Below, piece by piece: positions 1-9,770 of a stretch of DNA of 64,000 nucleotides; position 1 is the first letter of the stretch, and the number at the start of each line of letters is the position of its first letter. A program made the translations under genes and the position numbers. The DNA is taken from NCBI GenBank assembly GCA_947503925.1, contig CANNFQ010000001.1:806001-870000 (forward strand), written 5' to 3'. The notes beneath the pieces are model-generated. The model was given only the letters and a program-made list of their open reading frames with translations. It ran no database searches and was not told where the DNA came from. The DNA comes from an uncultured Paracoccaceae bacterium. Its GTDB lineage: Bacteria > Pseudomonadota > Alphaproteobacteria > Rhodobacterales > Rhodobacteraceae.

Positions 1-99
1 TATATCTACGAAAATCACGCTGACGCCGCCGAACAGGCCCAGATGCGCAACGTAATCACCACCTACGCCCCCTTCCTGTCGGAGTATGTTAATCCGTGA
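1..99 (+). CDS. C-terminal end of an upstream gene of the Liv-type operon (partial)
   Basis: An open frame enters from the left edge and ends at a TGA at 97-99, giving about 32 residues that finish ...SEYVNP. The stop overlaps the GTG start of the next gene (GTGA), so it is translationally coupled to the ABC ATPase gene. The usual order of such operons suggests a transporter component (substrate-binding protein or first ATPase), but the fragment is too short to identify. Confidence 0.55.
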   Translation, partial: YIYENHADAAEQAQMRNVITTYAPFLSEYVNP

Positions 100-923
100 G
101 CGACAACCCCTATCAGGACGACAGAGGCAACAAGGACCGGTCGATCACCAATAAAGGTGGTAGCAGTCTCGAAACCGTTGATCAGCGTTTCGGAAACAGC
201 AAGGCACTCATCAATGATCCATTTCTGATCGGGGATGCGATGACCGGCGGCTATGGCAAAGGCCCTGATATCCTGCATAGCTGTACCATCGCCGCCGAAA
301 AGGGTGAGATCGCGGTGATCGTCGGCCCCAACGGGGCAGGCAAGTCCACCGCGATGAAGGCCGTGTTCGGCATGCTGAATGTCAACGAAGGGGCCGTGCG
401 CCTTGATGGTGAGGACATCACCCATCTGACGCCACAGCAACGGGTCGTCAAAGGCATGGGGTTTGTGCCCCAGACATCGAACATCTTCACCTCCATGACG
501 GTTGAGGAAAATCTCGAAATGGGGGCCTTCATCCGGCGCGACGATTTTCGCGACACGATGGCGCAGATCTATGACCTGTTCCCGATCCTCAAGGACAAAC
601 GCAATCAGGCAGCAGGCGAACTTTCGGGCGGTCAACGCCAGCAAGTCGCCGTGGGCCGGGCACTGATGACACAACCCAAAGTCCTGATGCTGGACGAACC
701 CACAGCCGGGGTCAGCCCCATCGTGATGGACGAGTTATTCGACCGGATCATCGAGGTCGCACGCACCGGTATCCCGATCCTGATGGTCGAACAGAACGCG
801 CGGCAAGCGCTTGAAATCGCTGACAAAGCCTATGTTCTGGTACAGGGACGGAACGCACATACCGGCACCGGGAAAGAGCTGCTGGCAGACCCCGAAGTGC
901 GGCGGAGTTTCCTGGGCGGATGA
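96..923 (+). CDS. livF: ABC transporter ATP-binding protein, LivF type
   Basis: 275 residues. ATPase subunit of a branched-chain amino acid/amide (HAAT family) importer, acting on the cytoplasmic face with the LivH/LivM permeases. The Walker A motif GPNGAGKS is near residue 77, the signature LSGGQ near 177, and Walker B LMLDEP follows with a conserved downstream His-switch region. About 45 extra residues precede the nucleotide-binding fold, rich in D, N, S and K, longer than usual for LivF; the GTG start at 96 overlaps the previous stop, which supports it. The next gene starts inside the stop codon (ATGA). The substrate cannot be told from sequence. Confidence 0.88.
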   Translation: MSDNPYQDDRGNKDRSITNKGGSSLETVDQRFGNSKALINDPFLIGDAMTGGYGKGPDILHSCTIAAEKGEIAVIVGPNGAGKSTAMKAVFGMLNVNEGAVRLDGEDITHLTPQQRVVKGMGFVPQTSNIFTSMTVEENLEMGAFIRRDDFRDTMAQIYDLFPILKDKRNQAAGELSGGQRQQVAVGRALMTQPKVLMLDEPTAGVSPIVMDELFDRIIEVARTGIPILMVEQNARQALEIADKAYVLVQGRNAHTGTGKELLADPEVRRSFLGG

Positions 924-1450
924 TACGCGCATGGGCACTCTTTGCGATGACCGCGACGGTCACACTGCCGACAACGGCCGTGTCAGCGCAGTATCTCTGC
1001 GCCTTCGACACCGCCTGCCTGACCGAAACGCCCACCGAATGCGATACCGTCGATAAACGCATTCTGGCCCGGACCGAACAAGACACATTCGGCTACAACC
1101 CGGCGGTTGACGCGGAAATTCTGGAGATGCTCGGCAATGTGGACCTCATTGGCGATGATACGATCGTGACGGGCAAACTGCTCCCGGTGATGATCCGGCT
1201 GCAACTGCCTGATGCGATCCGCCAAACCGATAATCTGCTGTATCTGGCCGAACGGATATCTGCGGTGGAAGCTGATGATGACACAAAGCTGCAAGCAAGC
1301 GGCCCGACACAGTATCTATCCCCCATGCAACGGATCGCGGTCCCCTTCGTAACACTGCACATCAATAATCAACTGCAAGCGCAGTACGACGTTGATGTCG
1401 GCGTCGGGCTGGATCTGACCTATCATGGGACCTGCGAGGAACTTGTTTAA
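920..1450 (+). CDS. Secreted protein of unknown function inside the Liv-type operon
   Basis: 176 residues. The N-terminus is a typical Sec signal peptide with a cleavage-like AVSA/Q site near residue 23, so the product is probably periplasmic. The mature part has paired cysteines early (YLCAFDTACLTETPTEC) and one near the C-terminus (GTCEE), compatible with disulfides. No known domain was recognised. It overlaps livF by ATGA and the following permease by TAATG, so it is part of the same polycistronic message and probably assists the transporter or the acylase at the end of the operon (inference). Confidence 0.7.
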   Translation: MIRAWALFAMTATVTLPTTAVSAQYLCAFDTACLTETPTECDTVDKRILARTEQDTFGYNPAVDAEILEMLGNVDLIGDDTIVTGKLLPVMIRLQLPDAIRQTDNLLYLAERISAVEADDDTKLQASGPTQYLSPMQRIAVPFVTLHINNQLQAQYDVDVGVGLDLTYHGTCEELV

Positions 1451-2460
1451 TGGATATTCTTAACGCCCTCGTGGCCCTCGCCAATTTTGTGATCGTGCCC
1501 GGCCTCGCCTATGGGGCGCAGCTGGCAATTGGCGCGCTTGGGGTCACGCTGATCTACGGCATCCTGCGGTTTTCCAACTTTGCCCATGGTGACACCATGG
1601 CCTTTGGCACCGCGATGACCATCATTGCGACCAACATGCTCTTGGCCATCGGGATCACCTTCGGGCCACTGCCCACCGCCCTGCTCGCCCTGCCCTTCGG
1701 GATCGGCATGACGATCCTTCTGGTTCTTGGCATCGACTGGCTGGTCTATAAATTCTACCGGGATCAAAAGGCGAAACCGGTCATTCTCGTCATCGTCTCC
1801 ATGGGGGTGATGTTTGTCATGAACGGGGTCGTGCGTTTCATCATCGGGGTGAACGATATTCGCTTTGCCGATGGCGAACGGTTCATCATCACCGCCCGCG
1901 ATTTCAAGACCATGACCGGCTTGAACGAAGGGCTAGCGATCAAGACCACCCAGGCCATCACCGTTGTTGTCGCTGTGATCGTCGTGGCGATCCTGTTCTG
2001 GTTCCTGAACAAAACCCGGACCGGCAAATCCATGCGGGCGTTTTCGGATAACGAGGACCTCGCCCTGCTGTCGGGCATCAACCCCGACTGGGTGGTGAAG
2101 GTGACATGGATGATCGTTGCGGCACTGGCGACCACAGCTGGTGTGCTTTACGGGCTCGATAAATCCTTCAAGGCCTTCACCTATTTCCAGCTTCTGCTGC
2201 CAATATTCGCCGCGGCCATCGTCGGCGGGCTGGGCAACCCGATCGGGGCCATCGCGGGCGGTTTTGTCATCGCCTTCAGCGAGGTGACGATCACCTACGC
2301 CTGGAAAAAAGTGCTGGTCTATCTAATGCCGGAAAGCCTTGAGCCGGACGGATTGGTGCAGCTTCTGTCCACCGACTATAAATTCGCCGTCAGCTTCGCG
2401 ATCCTGATTATCGTGCTGCTCTTCAAACCGACCGGCCTGTTCAAGGGGCAATCCGTATGA
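1450..2460 (+). CDS. livH: ABC transporter permease, LivH type
   Basis: 336 residues, hydrophobic with about eight to nine membrane segments. The LivH family hallmarks are present: GVTLIYGILRFSNFAHGD near residue 30 and the late block AAIVGGLGNPIGAIAGG near 255, the coupling region for the ATPases. It forms the inner-membrane pore with LivM. The start overlaps the previous stop by one base, and the end overlaps livM by four bases (ATGA). Confidence 0.9.
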   Translation: MDILNALVALANFVIVPGLAYGAQLAIGALGVTLIYGILRFSNFAHGDTMAFGTAMTIIATNMLLAIGITFGPLPTALLALPFGIGMTILLVLGIDWLVYKFYRDQKAKPVILVIVSMGVMFVMNGVVRFIIGVNDIRFADGERFIITARDFKTMTGLNEGLAIKTTQAITVVVAVIVVAILFWFLNKTRTGKSMRAFSDNEDLALLSGINPDWVVKVTWMIVAALATTAGVLYGLDKSFKAFTYFQLLLPIFAAAIVGGLGNPIGAIAGGFVIAFSEVTITYAWKKVLVYLMPESLEPDGLVQLLSTDYKFAVSFAILIIVLLFKPTGLFKGQSV

Positions 2461-3758
2461 ACCCTGCATTGAAAAACACGGCGCTCTTCTCCGTTCTGGG
2501 CATCCTGATTCTTGGGACCGGCATCATGCAGGGCTGGAATACCGCCCTGCTGATCGTGAACATGGGGCTGATCTCGGCGATCATGGCGCTTGGGGTCAAC
2601 CTGCAATGGGGTTTCGCGGGCCTCTTCAATATCGGGGTTATGGGGTTTGTGGCCTTGGGCGGTTTGGCCACCGTCCTGATCTCCATGCCGCCCGTGGGCG
2701 AGGCTTGGGCGGCTGGCGGGCTGCAAATCATCCTCGGACTGATCGCGGGTGCGGCGACCATCGCTGCCGCCATCTTCGCGCAAAAACGGTTCGCCGGGCG
2801 GACACAGGTCGTTTTGACCCTTGGCGTGCTGATCGCCGGGTTCTTTATCTACCGGGCGGTCTTTGACGCGGGCGTCGACGCGGTTGAGGCGGTGAACCCC
2901 GCCGCCACCGGCTATCTCGGCGGGCTGAACCTGCCGGTCCTGTTTGCATGGCCTGTGGGCGGCTTGCTGGCAGCAGGTGCAGCCTGGATCATCGGCAAAA
3001 CGGCGCTTGGGTTACGCTCTGACTATCTGGCCATCGCTACACTCGGGATCGCCGAGATTATCATCGCCGTTCTGAAAAACGAAGACTGGCTCGCCCGCGG
3101 GGTCAAAAACGTCATCGGCCTGCCGCGCCCGGTCCCCTACGAGGTGGATTTGCAAAACGATGCGGGCTTTGTGGAACGGGCCGCCAGCCTTGGGCTGGAC
3201 CCGGTCACCGCCTCCACGCTCTATACCAAAATCGGCTATGGCGTGCTGTTCATGATCGTGCTCCTAATCCTGCTTTGGCTGGCACAAAAGGCGCTGAACA
3301 GCCCATGGGGCCGGATGATGCGCGCCATCCGCGACAACGAAGTCGCGGCAGAGGCGATGGGCAAAGACGTAACCGCCCGGCATCTGCAAATCTTCATCCT
3401 CGGCTCCGCCATCTGCGGGATCGCAGGGGCGATGATGACCACGCTGGACGGTCAGCTAACCCCGGGCACCTACCAGCCCTTGCGTTTTACCTTCCTCGTC
3501 TGGGTCATGGTGATTGTTGGCGGGTCCGGCAACAATTTTGGGGCCGTACTTGGCGGCATGCTGATCTGGTGGCTCTGGGTCATGGTGGAACCGCTGGGTC
3601 TGGGTCTGATGAATATCCTCGCCAGCGGCCTGCCCGAAGGCAGCAGCTTGCGTGACACGCTGATCGATGGGGCGGCGCATATGCGGCTTCTGACCATGGG
3701 GCTGATCCTGCTTCTGGTCTTGCGGTTCAGCCCGCGCGGGTTGATCCCCGAAAGGTAA
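2457..3758 (+). CDS. livM: ABC transporter permease, LivM type
   Basis: 433 residues, long for LivM, with many membrane segments. LivM hallmarks are visible: LGVNLQWGFAGLFNIGVMGF near residue 45, GLRSDYLAIATLGIAEI near 185, and the EAA-like coupling region MRAIRDNEVAAEAMGKDV near 290 followed by AGAMMTTLDG. It pairs with LivH. A longer inserted loop near residues 205-260 accounts for the size. Translationally coupled to livH by ATGA. Confidence 0.9.
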   Translation: MNPALKNTALFSVLGILILGTGIMQGWNTALLIVNMGLISAIMALGVNLQWGFAGLFNIGVMGFVALGGLATVLISMPPVGEAWAAGGLQIILGLIAGAATIAAAIFAQKRFAGRTQVVLTLGVLIAGFFIYRAVFDAGVDAVEAVNPAATGYLGGLNLPVLFAWPVGGLLAAGAAWIIGKTALGLRSDYLAIATLGIAEIIIAVLKNEDWLARGVKNVIGLPRPVPYEVDLQNDAGFVERAASLGLDPVTASTLYTKIGYGVLFMIVLLILLWLAQKALNSPWGRMMRAIRDNEVAAEAMGKDVTARHLQIFILGSAICGIAGAMMTTLDGQLTPGTYQPLRFTFLVWVMVIVGGSGNNFGAVLGGMLIWWLWVMVEPLGLGLMNILASGLPEGSSLRDTLIDGAAHMRLLTMGLILLLVLRFSPRGLIPER

Positions 3759-3815
3759 CTTGTCCTTGTGAAACGCCCTGCTAAAACGGGGGGCGTTTCA
3801 AATCTCGGGGATCTG

Positions 3816-6278
3816 ATGGCCTTTCTCTTTCGCTGGCTTGTCCGGCTGACATCTTTTCTGATCTTCCTCACGGTGGCCGCATTTGCGCTGGCCTATTATT
3901 TCGCGTCGCGATCCCTGCCAGATTACAACGCAAACCTGCAGGTCAGCGGGATCAGCGCCCAGGTCGAGATTGTGCGCAACAATGCCAATGTGCCGCACAT
4001 TTTCGGGGAAACCGATGCGGATGTCTTCTTTGGGCTTGGCTACACACATGCACAGGACAGGTTGTGGCAGATGACAATGCTGCGACGGACCGCACAGGGG
4101 CGGCTGTCGGAACTATTCGGCGAAAGGACTGTCGGGATTGATGAGGTGCTGCGGCGCTACGACATCTACAATCTGGCCGTATCCTCCGTGGCCGCGCAGG
4201 ACGAACAGACAAAAACAGCGCTTGAAGCTTATTCGGCCGGGGTCAATGCATGGCTGACAGAGGTCAACGCAGGTGCGCGGGGGCGCGGTGCGCCGGAAAT
4301 GTGGCTCTTCAGCCACCCGATATCGCCCTGGCAACCGGCGGATTCGCTAGCGATCCTGAAGCTGATGGCGTTGCAACTGACCGGACACTTGGACAATGAA
4401 GTGCTGCGCGCGCGGACATCGCTGATCATCCCGCCCGAACGGCTGCGCGACATCATGCCCGATGATCCGTCAGACGGGATCGCGGCCTTGCCCGAATATG
4501 CTAACATCGTGCCTGATGTACCGCGCTTCACGCCTAACACAAGGCTGGCCTATGATCCGCTGTCGCCGTTCAAACCCAAAGGGCTGGCAGGTGCATCAAA
4601 CGCATGGGCGGCCAATGCCAGCCGGTCGGCGGCAGGGGCCACCCTTCTGGCCAATGACCCGCATCTACAACTGACGGCGCCGACAATCTGGTATCTGGCG
4701 CGGCTGGAGCTTGGCACCGGCGGCGTCATCGGCGGGACGATCCCGGGTATGCCGGTCGTCCTGTCGGGGCGCAGTGCCGATCTGGGCTGGGGGGTCACGA
4801 CGGCCTATATGGATGATCAGGACATTCTGTTGGAAGAACTGAACCCCGACAATCCAAATGAATATCGTGGCATCAATGGCTGGGTACCGTTCCGCAGCCG
4901 CGATAGTATCATCACCGTCAAGGATGGGCAGGCCGTCACGCTGCGGCTGCGCTGGACGGCCAACGGGCCTGTCATGCCCGGGGATAAATTCGACCTCAGG
5001 ACAATCACCCCGCCGGGCCATGTCACCGCCGTCGCGTGGACCGGGCTTTCGATGCAGGATCCCTCCATGTCAGCGGCCATGGCCATCATGCGGGCAAAGA
5101 CCGTGCGGACGGCCATCAGCGCAGGCGAAACCTATGTTGCCCCCGCGCAAAACATGGTAATCGCTGATCGGAACCGGATTGCGATGAAGACCGTCGGTGC
5201 CATGCCTGCCCGTGACGCCAATCACCAAAGCCGGGGACGCTACCCAAGCTTTGGCTACCTGCCTGAAAACCGGTGGCAAGGGCGGTTTCCCTATGCCGAG
5301 AACCCCGAATTCATCAACCCCGACGGCGGGATCGTCGGCAACACCAATAACAAGACCATCGACAGAGATTTCCCTTATCACGTCTCGCATCACTGGGGGG
5401 ATACGCAGCGGATCAATCGCTGGAAACGGCTGATGCAGGCGCGCAACGTGCATACCCGCGACAGCTTTATCGAGGCACAGCTTGACAGCGTCAGCTTCAC
5501 CGCGCGCACCCTGTTGACCCTGATGGGGGCAGATCTGTGGTACACGGGCGATGCCGCGCCCGAAGGGACACCCGAACGCAAACGGCAAGTCGCCCTTGAT
5601 CTCTTGTCAGCCTGGAACGGTGAGATGAACGAACATCTTCCGGAACCGTTGATCTATGCCGCTTGGGTACGGGAATTTCAGCGGCGGCTGATTCGCGATG
5701 AACTGGGCCCCCTCGCACCCGAATTCACCCATGCCAACCCGGTTTTCATCGAACGGGTGTTCCGCGATATCGACGGGGCCAGCGTCTGGTGCGATATCAT
5801 CCAGTCCGCTCCGGTTGAAACCTGTACGGACATCGCACGACAATCACTGGATGACGCGCTGGTCTGGATCGCCGAAAACCATGGTGAGGCGATCGAGGCC
5901 GTGCGCTGGGGCGACGCCCATCAGGCCACCCATGATCACGAGGTGCTGGGCAATGTGCCCCTGCTTGAATGGTTCGTAAACATCCGGCAATCGACCAGCG
6001 GCGGCGATAACACGCTGCAACGTGGGCGCACCTCGGGAACCGGCACTGCACCGTTTCAGAACGTGCATGCGGCCGGCTATCGGGGTGTCTATGATTTCGC
6101 CGACCCTGACAGTTCCGTCTTTGTGACCGCTACCGGACAATCCGGCCATCCGCTATCGCGGTATTATGAGGATCTGGGCGAGCTGTGGCGGCGCGGCGAA
6201 TACATCCCCATGTCGCTCGACCCCGATCTGGCGCGGGCGGCTGCCGTTGGTGTGACCATCCTGCAACCCAGCGAATAG
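3816..6278 (+). CDS. Penicillin-acylase-family Ntn hydrolase, membrane anchored
   Basis: 820 residues from the ATG at 3816; the frame is open back to a GTG at 3768, but the 3816 start gives a standard N-terminus of basic residues and one membrane helix (residues 5-27). The family is made as a precursor that self-cleaves before a catalytic Ser: here the Gly-Ala-Ser-Asn-Ala-Trp motif puts that Ser at residue 261, with NDPHL downstream, as expected for the start of the beta chain. It hydrolyses amides (acyl-homoserine lactones, penicillins or other acyl-amides in characterised relatives) in the periplasm. It lies 57 bases after livM on the same strand, suggesting that it releases a product taken up by the Liv-type transporter (inference). 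Confidence 0.85.
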   Translation: MAFLFRWLVRLTSFLIFLTVAAFALAYYFASRSLPDYNANLQVSGISAQVEIVRNNANVPHIFGETDADVFFGLGYTHAQDRLWQMTMLRRTAQGRLSELFGERTVGIDEVLRRYDIYNLAVSSVAAQDEQTKTALEAYSAGVNAWLTEVNAGARGRGAPEMWLFSHPISPWQPADSLAILKLMALQLTGHLDNEVLRARTSLIIPPERLRDIMPDDPSDGIAALPEYANIVPDVPRFTPNTRLAYDPLSPFKPKGLAGASNAWAANASRSAAGATLLANDPHLQLTAPTIWYLARLELGTGGVIGGTIPGMPVVLSGRSADLGWGVTTAYMDDQDILLEELNPDNPNEYRGINGWVPFRSRDSIITVKDGQAVTLRLRWTANGPVMPGDKFDLRTITPPGHVTAVAWTGLSMQDPSMSAAMAIMRAKTVRTAISAGETYVAPAQNMVIADRNRIAMKTVGAMPARDANHQSRGRYPSFGYLPENRWQGRFPYAENPEFINPDGGIVGNTNNKTIDRDFPYHVSHHWGDTQRINRWKRLMQARNVHTRDSFIEAQLDSVSFTARTLLTLMGADLWYTGDAAPEGTPERKRQVALDLLSAWNGEMNEHLPEPLIYAAWVREFQRRLIRDELGPLAPEFTHANPVFIERVFRDIDGASVWCDIIQSAPVETCTDIARQSLDDALVWIAENHGEAIEAVRWGDAHQATHDHEVLGNVPLLEWFVNIRQSTSGGDNTLQRGRTSGTGTAPFQNVHAAGYRGVYDFADPDSSVFVTATGQSGHPLSRYYEDLGELWRRGEYIPMSLDPDLARAAAVGVTILQPSE

Positions 6279-6785
6279 GGTCAATTGATAGGTCAGGCGC
6301 GATTGTTTCAAAATCATGCATAACCACGCATGACCGTTAATCGGTTCAACCTGTGTAGCGCAGGCAGCCAACCAATGGACCTCGAACGCGACCGCCGATC
6401 ACGAATCGAACGCCAGACGGGCAATGAACCAGCATCAGCGATCAGCGCCTAAAACGCTTACGTCGGATTAGCCCTTCGGCAACCGGTCTCGACGGCCTGA
6501 CCTGACCCGTGAACAACGGGTTCCGTGTTGGCGCTAACGTCAATTGCGACCGGAAAGACCAAAAGCGCACAAACCATTGGCGATGTTCGGTTTTCGCAAA
6601 ACTGAACCAAAACTTCACAACAAGACAATCACATTTGTAAATTTATTTTCTGAAATCTGTATTTATTCCAATGCTCTGTCGAGCGATTGCTTTGCATACA
6701 ATAGAATACTTTTACGAAATACCGGGCGAGGGTTGAAACGGATTTTCCGTACTCTCCTTGCAGATATCGCGCGGAGGAGCAAAAA
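6279..6785. promoter_or_regulatory. Non-coding leader upstream of acs
   Basis: About 500 bases without a convincing gene; the second half is AT-rich (about 6600-6710), unlike the surrounding coding DNA, and should hold the acs promoter. A perfect six-base inverted repeat TCATGC/GCATGA with an eight-base spacer lies at 6314-6333, 35 bases after the acylase stop. A strong GGAGG-type ribosome site (6773-6779) precedes the acs ATG. An 81-codon frame at 6544-6789 has no coding character. Confidence 0.4.
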
Positions 6786-8771
6786 ATGACCACCGAAACG
6801 ATGACCCACACCTCAGAACAGGATGGGCAAATGGGCGCTGACAGAGCAACGGCATTGCGCGCGCCCCATGTAAATGCGGCGCAATATAAATCACTCTACG
6901 CCGCATCGCTGGCTGACCCGGATGCATTCTGGGCCGAGCAGGGCAAGCGGCTCGATTGGATCAAACCCTTCACCAAGGTACGAAACGTTGATTTCACGCT
7001 AGGAAACGTCTCAATCAAATGGTTTGAAGACGGGGTTCTGAACGTCTCTGCCAATTGCATTGATCGGCATTTGGAAACACGCGGTGACCAGACCGCCATC
7101 ATCTGGGAACCCGACGATCCAAACGACACAGCCCTGCACATCACCTACAAGGACCTGCACCGCAGCGTCTGCAAGATGGCCAATATCCTCGAAACACTCG
7201 GCGTGCGCAAAGGCGACCGGGTCGTGATCTACCTGCCCATGATCCCCGAAGCGGCCTATGCCATGCTGGCCTGTGCGCGGATCGGGGCGATCCATTCGAT
7301 CGTTTTCGCCGGGTTCTCGCCCGACGCATTGGGTGCGCGGATCAATGGCTGTGATGCGAAACTCGTGATCACAGCGGATGAGGCCCCACGCGGCGGGCGC
7401 AAGACTGCGCTGAAATCCAACACGGATGCCGCGCTCTTGCATTGCAATGATCGGGTCAAATGCCTTGTCGTCAAACGCACCGGGGGCCAGACCACCTGGA
7501 CCGAGCGCGACTATGACTACAACGAAATGGCGCTTGAGGCGGACGACCATTGCGCCCCGGCGGAAATGAATGCCGAAGACCCGCTCTTCATCCTCTACAC
7601 GTCAGGCTCCACCGGGCAGCCCAAGGGTGTGGTGCATACATCCGGCGGCTACCTGACCTACGCGGCGATGACGCATGAACTGGTGTTTGACTACCATGAT
7701 GGCGATGTGTTCTGGTGTACCGCTGATGTCGGCTGGGTCACCGGGCATAGCTATATCGTCTATGGACCGCTGGCCAACGGGGCCACAACAATCATGTTCG
7801 AAGGCGTTCCGACCTATCCTGACGCGGGCCGGTTCTGGGCAGTGTGTGAAAAGTACAAGGTGAACCAGTTTTACACCGCCCCCACCGCAATCCGCGCCTT
7901 GATGGCGGCCGGCAACGGTCCCGTAGAATCCTATGATCTGTCGGATCTGCGGGTGCTCGGGACCGTTGGCGAGCCGATAAATCCAGAAGCCTGGAACTGG
8001 TACAACGACATTGTGGGCAAAGGAAACTGCCCCATCGTCGACACATGGTGGCAGACCGAAACCGGTGGGCACCTGCTGACACCCCTGCCCGGCGCGACCG
8101 AACTGAAACCCGGCTCTGCTCAGCAACCCTTCTTCGGGATCGTGCCCAAGGTGCTGGACCCGCAATCGGGCGAGGAAATCACCACGACCGAAGCCGAAGG
8201 CGTGCTGGTGCTGGCGGATAGCTGGCCGGGGCAAATGCGCACCGTCTGGGGCGATCATGAACGGTTCGAAAAGACCTATTTCAGTGACTACAAAGGCTAC
8301 TATTTCACCGGCGACGGCTGCCGCCGTGACGCAGATGGCGATTACTGGATCACCGGGCGCGTTGATGATGTGATCAACGTCTCCGGGCACCGGATGGGCA
8401 CGGCAGAAGTCGAAAGCGCGCTGGTCGCCCATGCCAAAGTGGCAGAGGCCGCTGTAGTCGGCTACCCGCACGCCATCAAGGGGCAAGGCATCTACGCCTA
8501 CGTGACCCTGATGAACGGGGAAACCCCATCTGACGCGTTGCGTAAAGAACTTGAAACCTGGGTACGCACCGAAATCGGGCCGATTGCCAAGCCGGACCTG
8601 ATCCAATGGGCGCCCGGCCTGCCAAAGACCCGCTCTGGCAAGATTATGCGGCGCATCCTGCGCAAGATTGCAGAGGATGATTTTGGATCGCTGGGCGATA
8701 CATCAACGCTCGCCGAACCTGCGGTGGTCGATGACCTGATCGCCAACCGCATGAACCGGGAGGATACGTAA
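6786..8771 (+). CDS. acs: Acetyl-coenzyme A synthetase
   Basis: 661 residues, normal for Acs. Converts acetate, ATP and CoA to acetyl-CoA through acetyl-AMP. The phosphate-binding loop [12 protein letters not shown] is near residue 271, the acetate-pocket region VGWVTGHSY near 315, WWQTETGG near 420 and the C-terminal [11 protein letters not shown], whose Lys is the residue acetylated by protein acetyltransferases in characterised Acs. The first about 30 residues are variable. It leads an acetate locus: adk overlaps its stop by one base, and a DUF4212/sodium:solute symporter pair follows. Confidence 0.96.
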   Translation: MTTETMTHTSEQDGQMGADRATALRAPHVNAAQYKSLYAASLADPDAFWAEQGKRLDWIKPFTKVRNVDFTLGNVSIKWFEDGVLNVSANCIDRHLETRGDQTAIIWEPDDPNDTALHITYKDLHRSVCKMANILETLGVRKGDRVVIYLPMIPEAAYAMLACARIGAIHSIVFAGFSPDALGARINGCDAKLVITADEAPRGGRKTALKSNTDAALLHCNDRVKCLVVKRTGGQTTWTERDYDYNEMALEADDHCAPAEMNAEDPLFILYTSGSTGQPKGVVHTSGGYLTYAAMTHELVFDYHDGDVFWCTADVGWVTGHSYIVYGPLANGATTIMFEGVPTYPDAGRFWAVCEKYKVNQFYTAPTAIRALMAAGNGPVESYDLSDLRVLGTVGEPINPEAWNWYNDIVGKGNCPIVDTWWQTETGGHLLTPLPGATELKPGSAQQPFFGIVPKVLDPQSGEEITTTEAEGVLVLADSWPGQMRTVWGDHERFEKTYFSDYKGYYFTGDGCRRDADGDYWITGRVDDVINVSGHRMGTAEVESALVAHAKVAEAAVVGYPHAIKGQGIYAYVTLMNGETPSDALRKELETWVRTEIGPIAKPDLIQWAPGLPKTRSGKIMRRILRKIAEDDFGSLGDTSTLAEPAVVDDLIANRMNREDT

Positions 8772-9457
8772 TGGATGGCGCGCGCACACCGCAAACGCCG
8801 CCCGTTCTGATCCTGCTGGGACCACCCGGCGCAGGCAAAGGCACGCAAGCGCGGATGCTGGAGGATCGGTTTGGCCTTGTTCAACTCTCCACCGGTGATC
8901 TGTTGCGCGCCGCTGTGGCCGCCGGGTCAGAGGCGGGCAAAGCCGCCAAAGCTGTGATGGAAGCCGGCGATCTGGTCAGTGATGACATCGTCATCGCGAT
9001 CCTGCGCGACAGGCTCGGCGCGGCAGATTGTGCCAAGGGCGTGATCCTTGACGGGTTCCCACGGACCACCGCACAGGCGGAAGCGCTTGATCAGATGCTG
9101 GATGAAACCGGACAACAGATCAACGCGGCGATCCTGCTGGAAGTGGACGACGTCAAAATGGTCGTGCGCATCGCCGGGCGGTTCACCTGCGGGGCTTGCG
9201 GCGAAGGATATCATGACGAGTTCAAGCAACCCAAAACGGCGGGAATCTGCGACAATTGCGGGGCAGAACAGATGACACGGCGGGCCGATGACAACGCCAA
9301 AACCGTGATGTCGCGGCTTGATGCATATCATGAACAAACTGCACCGCTCATTGCATATTACGCAGACAAAGGCGCGCTGCGCCGCGTCGACGCAATGAAA
9401 GAGATTGCCACGATCCAAAACGCGCTGGCGACACTCACCGAGAACATCGTGGCCTAA
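8771..9457 (+). CDS. adk: Adenylate kinase with zinc-binding LID
   Basis: 228 residues. Interconverts ATP, ADP and AMP. GPPGAGKGT forms the P loop at residues 17-25, with DGFPRT near 94. The LID carries four cysteines (C140, C143, C160, C163) in two CxxC pairs, the structural-zinc type. About ten extra residues precede the core. The start codon overlaps the acs stop (TAATG). Coupling to acs makes sense because acetate activation yields AMP, which Adk recycles. A second adk copy elsewhere would be usual; this one would be dedicated to acetate metabolism (inference). Confidence 0.94.
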   Translation: MDGARTPQTPPVLILLGPPGAGKGTQARMLEDRFGLVQLSTGDLLRAAVAAGSEAGKAAKAVMEAGDLVSDDIVIAILRDRLGAADCAKGVILDGFPRTTAQAEALDQMLDETGQQINAAILLEVDDVKMVVRIAGRFTCGACGEGYHDEFKQPKTAGICDNCGAEQMTRRADDNAKTVMSRLDAYHEQTAPLIAYYADKGALRRVDAMKEIATIQNALATLTENIVA

Positions 9458-9485
9458 AATACAAAACATATAGGAGGAACGCCAA

Positions 9486-9767
9486 ATGGCGGAACAATCA
9501 ACACATGCCAAGGTCGCCGAAGATGGGGCGGGTTACTGGGCGGCAAATGTCAGGATCATTATGATCAGCCTGATCATCTGGGCGCTCGTATCCTTTGGCT
9601 TCGGGATCTTGCTGCGACCACTGCTATCGGGGTTTGCGGTCGGCGGAACCGACCTTGGGTTCTGGTTCGCACAACAAGGGTCGATCCTCGTCTTTCTCGC
9701 GCTGATCTTTTTCTACGCGTGGCGGATGAACAGGCTCGACCGTGAATATGGCGTCGAGGAGGATTAA
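9486..9767 (+). CDS. DUF4212 symporter small subunit
   Basis: 93 residues with two membrane helices (about 20-43 and 55-78). It matches the small partner found immediately upstream of VC_2705-type sodium:solute symporters, a fixed gene pair in proteobacteria. A clear AGGAGG-like ribosome site (9472-9477) precedes the ATG. Three bases separate it from the symporter gene. Probably needed for assembly or activity of the carrier (inference from the fixed pairing). Confidence 0.88.
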   Translation: MAEQSTHAKVAEDGAGYWAANVRIIMISLIIWALVSFGFGILLRPLLSGFAVGGTDLGFWFAQQGSILVFLALIFFYAWRMNRLDREYGVEED

Positions 9768-9770
9768 GCG

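Noticed and set aside
63..674. Long open frame on the minus strand across livF
   Set aside because: Antisense to a clearly conserved ABC ATPase with all motifs; GC-rich codon structure opens false frames in this genome.
6544..6789. 81-codon frame ending at the acs start
   Set aside because: AT-rich promoter-type sequence, unusual composition, no family, and overlaps the acs ribosome site.
7602..8606. 334-codon minus-strand frame across acs
   Set aside because: Antisense shadow of a full-length acetyl-CoA synthetase.
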